64,000 bases of DNA from Sulfobacillus acidophilus DSM 10332 (lineage in GTDB: Bacteria > Bacillota > Sulfobacillia > Sulfobacillales > Sulfobacillaceae): positions 2,232,001-2,296,000 of the forward strand of contig CP003179.1 in NCBI GenBank assembly GCA_000237975.1, read 5' to 3'. Positions 8,668 to 16,959 of this stretch are shown in pieces (the stretch's first letter is position 1; each line of letters starts with the position of its first letter). The notes below the pieces were generated by a model. It was not told where the DNA came from, ran no database searches, and was given only the letters and a program-made list of their open reading frames with translations. The translations under genes were made by a program, and so were the position numbers.

Positions 8668-9287
8668 GCCAATCCGCCGCCCATCAACTGACCGTCCGCG
8701 ATCTGATCATGTAGCTGCGGCAGCACCGATACCCCCGCGCGGCCCACGAGGCCGCGCGGATCTTGGGGATTTTGCAGCAACGCGCCTTGGAGGCGTCGCC
8801 GGGCAAACGCCGCGCCCTGGTCGCGCAACCGCAAGCGTTGCAGAAGCATCTCGACGGGCTTTTTTTGGCGAGCCCGGATGCTCACCTCAGGATGAGCCTG
8901 CCCGGCGTGGCCGTCCGGTTGGGGGCTCGTCTCCATGCCGGGTTCGGTCCCGACCGGGACCGGTTTGAACGGACAGAGGCCGTTCAAGCCTTGGCGGGCA
9001 CGAGTCCGGTCTTGTACCAATGCGGCAAGCTCAAACGCGTGCATAAGCGCCGTGCCTGCGATAAGCATTTGCGGGCGACAGTCCATCAAGTCGTGTTCAC
9101 CTCCCTGTCCCGGTTTGGCTGGGCCCGACAATATTACGACCAATACCGAGCGCGAGGACAAGGTCACATGCCGCTCTGCGTGCCTTGGCGAACGTGTGGC
9201 TGCGCATCCTGTTCCGGATGTGGAAGTCCAAAACGGTCTACGACGAACCCCGATTTTTGGCTGATCGGGCCCGACACGCGGCCTAGC
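8668..9287 (+). mobile_element. IS110-family transposase remnant
   Basis: The plus strand encodes the C-terminal half of an IS110-type (Transposase_20) enzyme. From about 8760 one frame gives LEASPGKRRALV, LPGVAVRLGARLHAGFGPDR, QALAGTSPVLYQ, KRVHKRRACDKHLRAT and WARQYYDQYRARG. Near 9169 the frame breaks. The shifted frame continues ALRALANVWLRILFRMWKSK and ends YDEPRFLADRARHAA with a TAG near 9287. The N-terminal half (DEDD catalytic part) is absent, so the element cannot move. A perfect ten-base-pair inverted repeat (8735-8744 with 8750-8759) lies at its left side. The remnant abuts the truncated namZ copy 1. Confidence 0.8.
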
Positions 9288-9523
9288 GTGAGGCAGGCTG
9301 GCCATCTCGCGATCATCGGAGGGTGACCGCTTAGCTCGGTGTGCCGTCGGGGATGTCCGAAAAACGTATTCACAATATCCACATCCTTGACATAGCCCGT
9401 CTTTCCGTCTCATTTCCCACTGCATCGCTGTTGACTACCGTGATGGGGCTATCGTCCTCGGAACCGAACGTATTTGGTGCTTAGCAGAGCTAAATTAACG
9501 CATATTGTACATGGCCTGGGTTA
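9288..9523. other. Intergenic stretch after the IS110 remnant, nothing recognised
   Basis: No credible open frame or RNA. It may include the old right flank of the insertion. The missing N-terminal codons of namZ copy 1 are not found here in the orientation expected for a simple insertion, so the event also deleted sequence. Confidence 0.5.
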
Positions 9524-10660
9524 TTAATCATAAAGGAGATATGGCGCTATTTGTTCTTCAAACTGACTCAGCACCTCAACTTCATCATCGAGGAAATGGC
9601 CGGATTGTCCCGCGTCGATTAAATAGCGAAGTTGAGGTCCCCCGGCCAATAAATCAAATGACGGGAGACGAAACCGGAAGTGTTCCGGATAAGTATCGCG
9701 AAAAACCTGCAATAACGCGATTCCTGTTAGAAGGCTATGGACCTTGTGAGATTGTGTGACATGAATCTGCACACCTTGACATATCTCACCGGCATACGGG
9801 TCCCTAGTTGGTACGAAATATACCGGGCGGGCCACAACTCCCGGAAGGCCCTGGGAGTTAAACGCGTGGGTAACGCGATGGCCGTCGGCCCAGGGAGCAC
9901 CAATCCATTCGAACGGATGGACAGTGCCTCGTCCCACGCTTACATTGGTGCCCTCAAAAAGACAGGTTCCCGGATACAATAGAGCCATCTCCGGGTGAGT
10001 CGTATTAGGGGACGGCGAGATAAACGACTGCCCCGTATGCATCCAATACATCGATCGTTTCCAGCCCACCATAGGAATTACCGAGAGAGAGGACTGAGGC
10101 CAATGGCGGTCCTGTATATATCGGGCAATTTCACCAAGGGTCATTCCATGTCGAGGAGGTAGATCCGTAATACCGACAAACGATTGATAGTTTGGTTCCG
10201 GCGGATAGCCTTCACGACATACGCCGCCGATGGGATTGGGACGATCCAGCACAATTACGGGTACCTGATTTTCCGCCCCCGCCTTTAAACAATAATAGAG
10301 TGTACTGATATTGGTAAAATACCGACTACCAATATCTTGTAAATCGACGACTAAGATATCTATCCCGTTCAACATATCGGCAGTTGGCTCTTTAATCTCT
10401 CCGTACAGGCTAAACGCTGGCAAACCAGAATGCAGATCAATTTGATACGATACCGGTTCGCCTTCCTTGGCACAATTTTGGACCCCATGTTCCGGACCAT
10501 ATAACGCGACTAGTTGCGCATCAGGCCAGTGAAGAAACCGGTCGATGGTTGGCACAAATGATGTATCCGTCATTCCGTAATGCGTTACGAGCCCAATACG
10601 TTGATGCTGCAAAAACGAAGGGGGTTCGTCAAAAAACCGATCAATTCCAAATAACACCAT
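9524..10660 (-). CDS. namZ: NamZ-type exo-beta-N-acetylmuramidase, copy 2
   Basis: Full-length DUF1343/GH171 protein of 378 residues, expected to release terminal MurNAc. It has the complete N-terminus (GIDRFF, then RIGLVTHYGMTD), LYGPEHGVQN, LVVDLQDIGSRYFTNIS, VLDRPNPIGG, SVGRGTVHPFEW and VYFVPTRDPYAGE. The ATG has AAGGGGACGG upstream. No signal peptide or lipobox is seen, so it may act in the cytoplasm on imported muropeptide fragments. That would differ from the secreted Bacillus enzyme; this is inference. It follows the sugar-binding lipoprotein by about 50 bases and probably belongs to that transporter operon. Confidence 0.9.
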   Translation of the reverse strand: MVLFGIDRFFDEPPSFLQHQRIGLVTHYGMTDTSFVPTIDRFLHWPDAQLVALYGPEHGVQNCAKEGEPVSYQIDLHSGLPAFSLYGEIKEPTADMLNGIDILVVDLQDIGSRYFTNISTLYYCLKAGAENQVPVIVLDRPNPIGGVCREGYPPEPNYQSFVGITDLPPRHGMTLGEIARYIQDRHWPQSSLSVIPMVGWKRSMYWMHTGQSFISPSPNTTHPEMALLYPGTCLFEGTNVSVGRGTVHPFEWIGAPWADGHRVTHAFNSQGLPGVVARPVYFVPTRDPYAGEICQGVQIHVTQSHKVHSLLTGIALLQVFRDTYPEHFRFRLPSFDLLAGGPQLRYLIDAGQSGHFLDDEVEVLSQFEEQIAPYLLYD

Positions 10661-10710
10661 TTCACACCCGTCCCCTTGGTAGAGAGCTAATACACGACCA
10701 GATTATCCGC

Positions 10711-12054
10711 CTATTTGTGGAAATACCAAGACACCGTTTGCTGGATTTTTTGCGCGGCTTGTTGGGGCGTTAATTTATGCTCCAACAACGGCAACATGTA
10801 CGTCATTTCTGCCGTAAAAATCCCCTGATCGTTATTGGGCGACGCCTTCTTGGCGTTGGGAGATTTCACGCTAGCCGGATTGACGGGAGGGGTGTCCATC
10901 GGGCTACGGATATCGAAGATAGGATTAATCGGCACCGTTTGAAACCATTGATAAGCTTGAATCGACAACGGATACTGGGAAGGAATGTGAACGCCTTTAA
11001 TAGCCGATATTTCTCCGGCAATACCGGAAAAATCCTGCCCAAAGGCCGGGGTGGCAACGTATTTCATAATCTCTTCTGTGGCTTTGGCGACAGCTGGATT
11101 GGAAATGTGGCTATTCATGGCCAAGTCCGCGTCCTCATACCAGTCCACCTGAGCATGCTGTGTACTCGTAGCCGGCGGCACCAGAAACGCACCCAATTTC
11201 AGGTGAGGATTGTATTGCAAAATAGTGGGCACATCAAAAATCCCGTCGAATATCATTCCCGCCTTCCCTGTTGCCAAAGCGACCTGTTGTTCATTGTCAG
11301 CAGCACCAACCGCTTGAAAATTAGGTTCCATAAATTGAGCCAACTGCTGATAATGAGCCAAGGCGTTAACGTATGGTGCAGATTGGTACGTCGCTTGACG
11401 ATTAACAAGTTGTTTGGTGAAATGGTCACCTAAGAAAGTCGCGCCTATTTCATCAAAATCTAAAGCAAGCATCCAGCCTTGGAGCCCCATAGAATAAATG
11501 GGGGTAACTCCATGGCTTTGAAGCACGTGACAAACGTGAATGAATTGATTCCACGTTTGCGGAACCGACAACCCATATTGCTGAAACATGGACTTATTAT
11601 AAAACACGGCCATCGTTTCAATATCAAGGGGTACTCCATAGTATTTTCCTTGATAAGTCACATCGGCCAATGTCGCGGGATTGACGGCAGAAAAATTCAC
11701 TACACCGTTTAATGGAGAAATCATTCCCGCCGCGGCATAATTTAGTGTTCCGATTCCAGCCCGACCATAGAAAATATCGGGACCTTGCCCGCCATCCATT
11801 GCCGTTTGCAACACCGAATCATAGTTGGTTGGATTGATAGCACGAAATTGAATTTGAAGATGGTCGCCTTGCTTATTTAAAGCTTGTTGGACTTTTTCCC
11901 ACATTCCGGCATCCTGCGAACGCCATGACCAAATTGTCACCGTGGTGGGTGCACTAGTCGAAGCGGTACCGCCCGAACTCCCGCAACCTGCCGCACTAAT
12001 GGCAATGCCGGTCAACGCCAGTGCACTCAATATTTTTGTGTTGTTTTTGTTCAT
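10711..12054 (-). CDS. Sugar ABC transporter substrate-binding lipoprotein
   Basis: Extracellular solute-binding protein (family 1) of 447 residues, anchored as a lipoprotein: basic N-terminus, hydrophobic stretch and the lipobox SAAGC with Cys near residue 24. A serine/threonine-rich linker follows, then TVTIWSWRSQD typical of the fold. GPDIFYG and YGVPLDIETMAVFYNK are sugar-binder motifs. The ATG has AGGAGG ten bases upstream. It lies downstream of two MalF/MalG-type permeases and upstream of namZ copy 2. The context suggests a ligand from peptidoglycan such as MurNAc, GlcNAc or a disaccharide. The exact sugar cannot be read from the sequence. Confidence 0.92.
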   Translation of the reverse strand: MNKNNTKILSALALTGIAISAAGCGSSGGTASTSAPTTVTIWSWRSQDAGMWEKVQQALNKQGDHLQIQFRAINPTNYDSVLQTAMDGGQGPDIFYGRAGIGTLNYAAAGMISPLNGVVNFSAVNPATLADVTYQGKYYGVPLDIETMAVFYNKSMFQQYGLSVPQTWNQFIHVCHVLQSHGVTPIYSMGLQGWMLALDFDEIGATFLGDHFTKQLVNRQATYQSAPYVNALAHYQQLAQFMEPNFQAVGAADNEQQVALATGKAGMIFDGIFDVPTILQYNPHLKLGAFLVPPATSTQHAQVDWYEDADLAMNSHISNPAVAKATEEIMKYVATPAFGQDFSGIAGEISAIKGVHIPSQYPLSIQAYQWFQTVPINPIFDIRSPMDTPPVNPASVKSPNAKKASPNNDQGIFTAEMTYMLPLLEHKLTPQQAAQKIQQTVSWYFHK

Positions 12055-12097
12055 GGGAATGAAACCTCCTGAGTTTGATGGTTAACGGATTGAACCG

Positions 12098-12913
12098 TTA
12101 AAGTTTGATAGCACCAGCCATCATATTACGGACGAACTGCCGTGACATGAGTCCAAAAACTACCATAGCAGGTAGTGTCACAATCACCAACGCGGCCAAG
12201 AGAAGATTCCATTGGGTTGAATACTGGCCGACAAACGACATGACTCCTACGGCAATCGTCATCTTCGATGGACTGGTGAGAAGAATCAAGGGGAAGAAGA
12301 AATTATTCCATGCGGCAATAAAGTTCAAAACCGTTACAATCGATAGTGAAGGACGAATGAGTGGTAATATGATATGCCAATATACCTGAATTGGTGAAGC
12401 TCCATCTAAAAACGCCGCCTCCTCCAGGTCTTTCGGGATATTCCGAATAAAGTTAACAAGCAGAAACACACTAAAGGAAAGTCCACTAGCGACATAAATA
12501 AGAACAACCGAAGATAGTTGGTTAAGTAAATTCAATTGATGCATTAAGATAAACAGCGGCACAGCAATCATTTGAATAGGCAACGCCAACCCGGCCAAGA
12601 ACAACAAGTAGATCCCTTGGTTTCCTCGAAATTCGAACCGGGCAATGGCATAGGCCGCCATTGAAGAAAATAAGATGATGCCTGCAACCGACAACAGCGT
12701 GACAACCGCGGTATTTATCAGGTAGCGTCCAAGATTTCCTTCTTGCCATGCCTCGATGAAGTTTGAGAAGTACCAATGGGTAGGCCAACCAAGAGGATAG
12801 CTGACGATACCGTCCAGGCTTTTAAAGGATAGTAAAACCATATTTGCGATCGGAAAAATCACGATCATGGCATATATCAATAAAGGGCCGTAGGTTAAAA
12901 ATCGACGCGTCAT
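12098..12913 (-). CDS. Sugar ABC transporter permease, MalG/UgpE type
   Basis: Inner-membrane permease of 271 residues with about six transmembrane segments. It has the EAA loop EEAAFLDGASPIQVYWHIILP that contacts the ATPase (read with its conserved Gly). The ATG follows GGAGG by five bases. It is the second permease of the transporter and forms a heterodimer with the gene at 12922. No ATP-binding gene is in this operon, so a shared MsmX-like ATPase elsewhere is probably used, as in many Firmicutes. Confidence 0.92.
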   Translation of the reverse strand: MTRRFLTYGPLLIYAMIVIFPIANMVLLSFKSLDGIVSYPLGWPTHWYFSNFIEAWQEGNLGRYLINTAVVTLLSVAGIILFSSMAAYAIARFEFRGNQGIYLLFLAGLALPIQMIAVPLFILMHQLNLLNQLSSVVLIYVASGLSFSVFLLVNFIRNIPKDLEEAAFLDGASPIQVYWHIILPLIRPSLSIVTVLNFIAAWNNFFFPLILLTSPSKMTIAVGVMSFVGQYSTQWNLLLAALVIVTLPAMVVFGLMSRQFVRNMMAGAIKL

Positions 12914-12921
12914 TTTTCCTC

Positions 12922-13833
12922 CTAAAACTCGACCACTGAACGCCTTTGCAGGTACACAAACAATCCAGAAGCCAACATCACCAAACCAAAGCCAATTACC
13001 GCCAACGCGGTCGCCAGCCCCATATTTTGGGCTGTTGTTCCAAATCCGCCAAACGCGGTACGATAAAACAGCGTACCTAATACGTCAGTCGAGTAATTTG
13101 GACCGGCCTGGGTGCCTTCCATAATATATATCAGGTCAAAAACTCCGAAACTTCCGACAAAATTCAAAGTCATAATTGTAAATATTGTTGGTTTAATCAT
13201 CGGCAACGTCACCGACCAAAAGGTCTGAAAACTGTTGGCGCCGTCGATTTTCGCCGCATCCAACAACTCTTTCGGAATATCCATTAAAGATGCCAAAAAC
13301 ACCAAGATCGGGAAACCCATGCCCGCCCACGCAGTGATGACAGCAATAACAGGCAACGCTAACGTTTGCGAACCCAAGAAAGGTAGTTGCAAGAATGCGA
13401 TATGCAATCGGGTTCCAATAGTCGCAATGAGGCCGAAATTTGGTTCGAGATAAATGGCCCATAAGTAGGCGACCACGACAGGCGGGATTACCAAGGGAAT
13501 GAAGTAGATGACCTGAAACCATCGGGCAACCTTCTCGGAAATCGCCATTAACGCAATTGCCAGTCCAAGCCCAACAAACAAAGTTAAAACCATCGATATT
13601 ACGAAAAACACCAAGTTGTGTGCAATCGCACGCCAAAAGAAACCGGAAAACTGATGAGAAAAAAGAACATAAGCATAATTTCCTAACCCTACGTAATCAT
13701 TTAACGGCCCAATCCCGTTCCAATTAAATAAGCTGTAATGAAAACTAGAAATGAACGGATACACGATAAATATCAAATACGTGGCCAAGGCCGGACCCAG
13801 GAACAACAAAACCAAGTGTTTTTGTCGATACAT
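12922..13833 (-). CDS. Sugar ABC transporter permease, MalF/UgpA type
   Basis: First gene of the transporter operon, 303 residues and about six transmembrane segments. The EAA loop reads LLDAAKIDGANSFQTFW followed by TLPMIKP. The ATG at 13833 (product MYRQKHLV) has GGAGG six bases before it. The TTG at 13851 would place that site inside the gene. Its partner is the MalG-type permease eight bases downstream. Sugar uptake across the cytoplasmic membrane; the substrate is inferred only from the muropeptide context. Confidence 0.92.
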   Translation of the reverse strand: MYRQKHLVLLFLGPALATYLIFIVYPFISSFHYSLFNWNGIGPLNDYVGLGNYAYVLFSHQFSGFFWRAIAHNLVFFVISMVLTLFVGLGLAIALMAISEKVARWFQVIYFIPLVIPPVVVAYLWAIYLEPNFGLIATIGTRLHIAFLQLPFLGSQTLALPVIAVITAWAGMGFPILVFLASLMDIPKELLDAAKIDGANSFQTFWSVTLPMIKPTIFTIMTLNFVGSFGVFDLIYIMEGTQAGPNYSTDVLGTLFYRTAFGGFGTTAQNMGLATALAVIGFGLVMLASGLFVYLQRRSVVEF

Positions 13834-13983
13834 CGGCATCCTCCGTGTCAAATTGACAACCGGTGACTATTTCCACAGGAACCTCAGAGACATAATTATC
13901 AGTCATCTATGACTATTATTGCCTACGATGATACCACGTTTCATCATTTATCAACATACACTGACACAAAATTTTTAAATCCA
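13834..13983 (-). promoter_or_regulatory. Putative control region of the sugar transporter operon with an operator-like palindrome
   Basis: AT-rich leader upstream of the MalF-type gene. It contains a short palindrome AGTCAT-CT-ATGACT at 13901-13914. On the minus strand TTGATA is followed after 15 bases by TATCAT; that spacing is short for a sigma-A promoter. The palindrome would lie just downstream of this promoter, so it could bind a repressor. None of this is experimentally supported. Confidence 0.35.
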
Positions 13984-15051
13984 CTAGACTTGACCGGCTG
14001 CCACGGATAAAAATTGTGCCGCCACATTATGAAAGCGCCGGCGAAGACGGCTGATGTTGCGATCTCGCCCGAAATGCACCCGATTGGTCAGCAATATCGC
14101 CCATGCTCCGGTCGGCGGATCCCAAACCAGGCTGGTGCCGGTAAACCCGCTGTGACTCACGGTCGTGTAGGGCCAAAAGTCGCCCGCCACATCAAACGGA
14201 TCGCCCCGCAACACCCATCCAAGCCCTCGGCGCCCGTCGAGCTCCGGGGTTTGGCAACGGACACTCGCCTGACGAATCCATGGGCTTAACCAGTGGTTGT
14301 CGGGTGAAACCCATGCTTGAACATACGCCACCACGTCATCGAGCGGGGCGAATAATCCGGCGTGTCCTGCAATGCCGCCCAATGCCCGGGCGTTTTCGTC
14401 ATGCACCACGCCAATCAGCGCCTGTCCCTCGATGACTTCGGTCGCCGCTGCCTCCTCGGCGCCCACCGGCCCAAACCCGGTGCGGTGCATGCCCAAACGG
14501 GTCCAAATCCTGTCGCGGGCATATTGGTCAATGGGGCGTTTGGCCGCCTGATGCACCACTTCGCCCAACAAGATAAACCCCAAATCGCTATAAGCCACCC
14601 GTCGGCCGGGCACCTCTTCCAACGCCGATCGTTGCATGGCGTCAAGATATTCTCCGATCCCGGTCAACGTCTCGAAGTAGGGTTTGGTGGGCGCCAAGCC
14701 CCCGGAATGGGTCAATAATCGCCGGATCGTGACCTGATTCCATAGTCCGCCGGAAAACCCGGGTAAAAAGAGACCGACGGGATCATCCAAGGTCAAAGCC
14801 CCCTCGACGGCCAGCCGCAAGATGGCCGGCAACGTCACCATCACCTTGGTCAACGACGCCAAATCAAACCGGGTCGAATCCGCTAACGGTCGGGGATTGC
14901 CCCCGTTGACGACGGCCATGCCCCCGATGTACCGCCAAAGAACCTGTGCGCCAACGCCGACGGCCGCGGCCGCCGCGGGGATCTCCCGTTGCGCGATAGC
15001 CTGATTTAATATTTCCGTCAAACCAATGTCAGGAGATGTCGGCATCGTCAT
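13984..15051 (-). CDS. AmiE-like serine hydrolase (beta-lactamase class C fold)
   Basis: Protein of 355 residues with the penicillin-binding/class C fold. It has the SxxK nucleophile motif DLASLTK near residue 66, YSDLGFILLGE as the Tyr motif and HSGFTGTS as the KTG-like box. No signal peptide is present. In B. subtilis the amiE (ybbE) product of the murQ-nagZ-namZ cluster is a MurNAc-L-alanine amidase of this fold. The position here, overlapping murQ by four bases (ATGA), suggests the same job: stripping peptide from MurNAc. General esterase or beta-lactamase-like activity cannot be excluded. Confidence 0.8.
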   Translation of the reverse strand: MTMPTSPDIGLTEILNQAIAQREIPAAAAAVGVGAQVLWRYIGGMAVVNGGNPRPLADSTRFDLASLTKVMVTLPAILRLAVEGALTLDDPVGLFLPGFSGGLWNQVTIRRLLTHSGGLAPTKPYFETLTGIGEYLDAMQRSALEEVPGRRVAYSDLGFILLGEVVHQAAKRPIDQYARDRIWTRLGMHRTGFGPVGAEEAAATEVIEGQALIGVVHDENARALGGIAGHAGLFAPLDDVVAYVQAWVSPDNHWLSPWIRQASVRCQTPELDGRRGLGWVLRGDPFDVAGDFWPYTTVSHSGFTGTSLVWDPPTGAWAILLTNRVHFGRDRNISRLRRRFHNVAAQFLSVAAGQV

Positions 15052-15971
15052 CGCCCCATGTTGTCCACCGGCGGTAAGAGCCGTGCCAGCACGCCGTCGA
15101 CGGAAGCCAGCTGTTTTCGTGCCGTAGCGGCGTCGACGGCCAACAAATGCATGGCAATCGCCGTTTTGGATTCCCAGTCGGCGTCTAACAACAGCCGCTC
15201 CGCTTCACCGCGTGATACCCGGGCGGCCAACATGACAATCCGGACGGCCCGATCACGGAGCTTCCGATTCATCGGTTTCATATCCACCATCAGATTTTGA
15301 TACGTTTTGCCGAGTCGGATCATGGCGGCGGTACTCAGCATGTTTAACACCATTTTTTGGGCCGTACCGGCCTTTAATCTGGTTGACCCCATGAGCACCT
15401 CAGGACCGGTATCGACCGCGATGTTGATGTCGGCAACCTCTGCCACCAACGGACGGGGGTTGCAACTGACCGATACCGTGCGGATCCCTTGCGCTTGTGC
15501 CCATCGCAGCGCCCCCAGCACATAGGGGGTGCGCCCGCTGGCCGTGATGCCGACGACGATATCCCCGGGACCCACTCCCGCGTTGGCCGCGTCCCGCGCC
15601 CCTAAATCCTCGCGGTCTTCAACCCCTTCCTGAGCCTGAAAAATCGCATCCGCCCCGCCGGCAATAATCGCTTGAACCATCTCCGGCGGCGTATCGAAAG
15701 TCGGGGGGCATTCCGCGGCATCCAACACCGCGAGCCGTCCGCTAGTGCCGGCACCGACGTAAAACAACCGGCCGCCTTCGCGAAGCGCCAATACCACGTG
15801 GTCCACGGCGCGTGCCACTTCCGGCAGCACCTTCGCCACCGCCGCGGCCACCGTGGCATCTTCCTGGTTCATGAGTTCCAGCACGTGCAACGTATCGACC
15901 GTCGCCAAATCCGGAATACCGGGATTCCACCTTTCCGTTTTGAGCGACGGGAGATCAGCGTCAAAGTCCAA
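15048..15971 (-). CDS. murQ: N-acetylmuramic acid 6-phosphate etherase
   Basis: Cleaves the lactyl ether of MurNAc-6-P to give GlcNAc-6-P and D-lactate. The 307-residue SIS-domain product shows the family features LMNQEDATVAAAV, FYVGAGTSGRLAVLDAAECPP (phosphosugar loop with the catalytic-type Glu), IAGGADA and GITASGRTPYV. The TTG start at 15971 has GGAGG six bases before it; the ORF has no better start. It follows murR by 22 bases and overlaps the AmiE-like gene. Its product is the substrate of NagA further down the island. Confidence 0.95.
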   Translation of the reverse strand: MDFDADLPSLKTERWNPGIPDLATVDTLHVLELMNQEDATVAAAVAKVLPEVARAVDHVVLALREGGRLFYVGAGTSGRLAVLDAAECPPTFDTPPEMVQAIIAGGADAIFQAQEGVEDREDLGARDAANAGVGPGDIVVGITASGRTPYVLGALRWAQAQGIRTVSVSCNPRPLVAEVADINIAVDTGPEVLMGSTRLKAGTAQKMVLNMLSTAAMIRLGKTYQNLMVDMKPMNRKLRDRAVRIVMLAARVSRGEAERLLLDADWESKTAIAMHLLAVDAATARKQLASVDGVLARLLPPVDNMGR

Positions 15972-15993
15972 ATGTGTCCTCCGTTTCTATGGG

Positions 15994-16866
15994 TCAAGAG
16001 CCCGGGCGATGGCTCCTGACGGCATCTTCCGTGCTTTTGAGGTTACGGTAGGCCCGTGTCGCGTCCCGGTTGGCCAAATACAGCGCCAACGCATCCCCTA
16101 CCGCCAACGACGCCAGAATCGAGGTCGTTGCCCCAATCCGGGGGGTCGGCTCCGTTGCCGTGACGAAAAATGCCTCACGCGCCAATTCGATTAGCGGGTT
16201 CCGCTTGCGAAACTGGGTAATGGCCACAAGCGGTACTTTTCGTTGCCGGACCAACTCGGCCAGTTCCAGGACTTCCGACGTTTCGCCGGAAAAGGAGACC
16301 ACCACGGTCAGGTCTCCGGGTTCCAAAAGCGCCACCGCCATCGCCGCCAAATGAAAATCGGTAAAGCGGTTGACCGGATAGCCAAGACGTAACAACTTTT
16401 GAGACAAATCGTCGGCAACCACCGCCGACGCGCCGACTCCATACACGACGATTCGGCGTGCTCCGCGAATCCAGTCCGACACTCTGGCGAGCTGTTCTTC
16501 CGAGAGACCTTCGAGGGTGGCCCTAAGCGACGTTTGCACGCCTTGCGAAAATCCTTTGAGAATGGCCTGAAACGGGGTTTCCGGCTGGATCTCGGCATAT
16601 TCGTAGACCGTATCGGTTTCTTGCCGAACCAAATCGGCCGCCAGCAACACTTTAAGTGTGTGATACCCGCCAATCTGAAGCGAACGGCATAACCGGGTGA
16701 CGGCCGCTTGACTCGATTCCGCCCTCCGGGCCAGCTCACGGACCGATAAGCTTAACACCTCTTGGGGATGGGCCAAAATCCACCGCGCAACCCGAGCTTC
16801 CGATTCCGCCAGTTGATCGACATTGGATTCCAACCGTTCCAACACGCCCGAAATGGTCACACCCAT
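15994..16866 (-). CDS. murR: RpiR-family transcriptional regulator, MurR-like
   Basis: Repressor with an N-terminal RpiR helix-turn-helix (about residues 1-80, with SVRELARRAESSQAAVTRLC) and a C-terminal SIS sugar-phosphate domain (VYGVGASAVVADDLSQKL, SFSGETSEVLELAEL). Related MurR proteins respond to MurNAc-6-P. The ATG at 16866 is only two bases from GGAGG. A GTG two codons later, at 16860, has an eight-base spacing and may be the true start. It heads murR-murQ-AmiE-like and has a strong inverted repeat in its own leader, consistent with autoregulation. Confidence 0.9.
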   Translation of the reverse strand: MGVTISGVLERLESNVDQLAESEARVARWILAHPQEVLSLSVRELARRAESSQAAVTRLCRSLQIGGYHTLKVLLAADLVRQETDTVYEYAEIQPETPFQAILKGFSQGVQTSLRATLEGLSEEQLARVSDWIRGARRIVVYGVGASAVVADDLSQKLLRLGYPVNRFTDFHLAAMAVALLEPGDLTVVVSFSGETSEVLELAELVRQRKVPLVAITQFRKRNPLIELAREAFFVTATEPTPRIGATTSILASLAVGDALALYLANRDATRAYRNLKSTEDAVRSHRPGS

Positions 16867-16876
16867 AACCTCCGTT

Positions 16877-16907
16877 TCAATATATGTACTTTTCGTGCAT
16901 ATATTGA
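16877..16907 (-). promoter_or_regulatory. Perfect 10-bp inverted repeat, candidate MurR operator
   Basis: TCAATATATG and CATATATTGA face each other across an 11-base gap, directly upstream of the murR ribosome site and directly downstream of a TGGTATGAT extended -10 (TATGAT at 16916-16921). The position fits a roadblock or occlusion operator. RpiR-type regulators usually bind such AT-rich inverted repeats. Confidence 0.6.
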
Positions 16908-16915
16908 CATAAATT

Positions 16916-16945
16916 ATCATACCACAAAGTATTTTTTCGATACAT
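16916..16945 (-). promoter_or_regulatory. Candidate murR promoter with extended -10
   Basis: On the minus strand TGG precedes TATGAT (16916-16921), an extended -10. The -35 region about 17 bases upstream (TGTATC or ATGTAT) is poor. This fits an extended -10 promoter controlled by the adjacent inverted repeat. Confidence 0.4.
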
Positions 16946-16959
16946 AATTTCGGTGTCCC

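Noticed and set aside
8735-8759. Perfect ten-base-pair GC-rich inverted repeat as a terminator
   Set aside because: No T-run follows on either strand and it lies in or beside the transposase remnant.
8646-9425. A 259-codon minus-strand open frame
   Set aside because: It is the shadow of the plus-strand IS110 transposase remnant; its composition is Pro/Arg-rich and matches no family.
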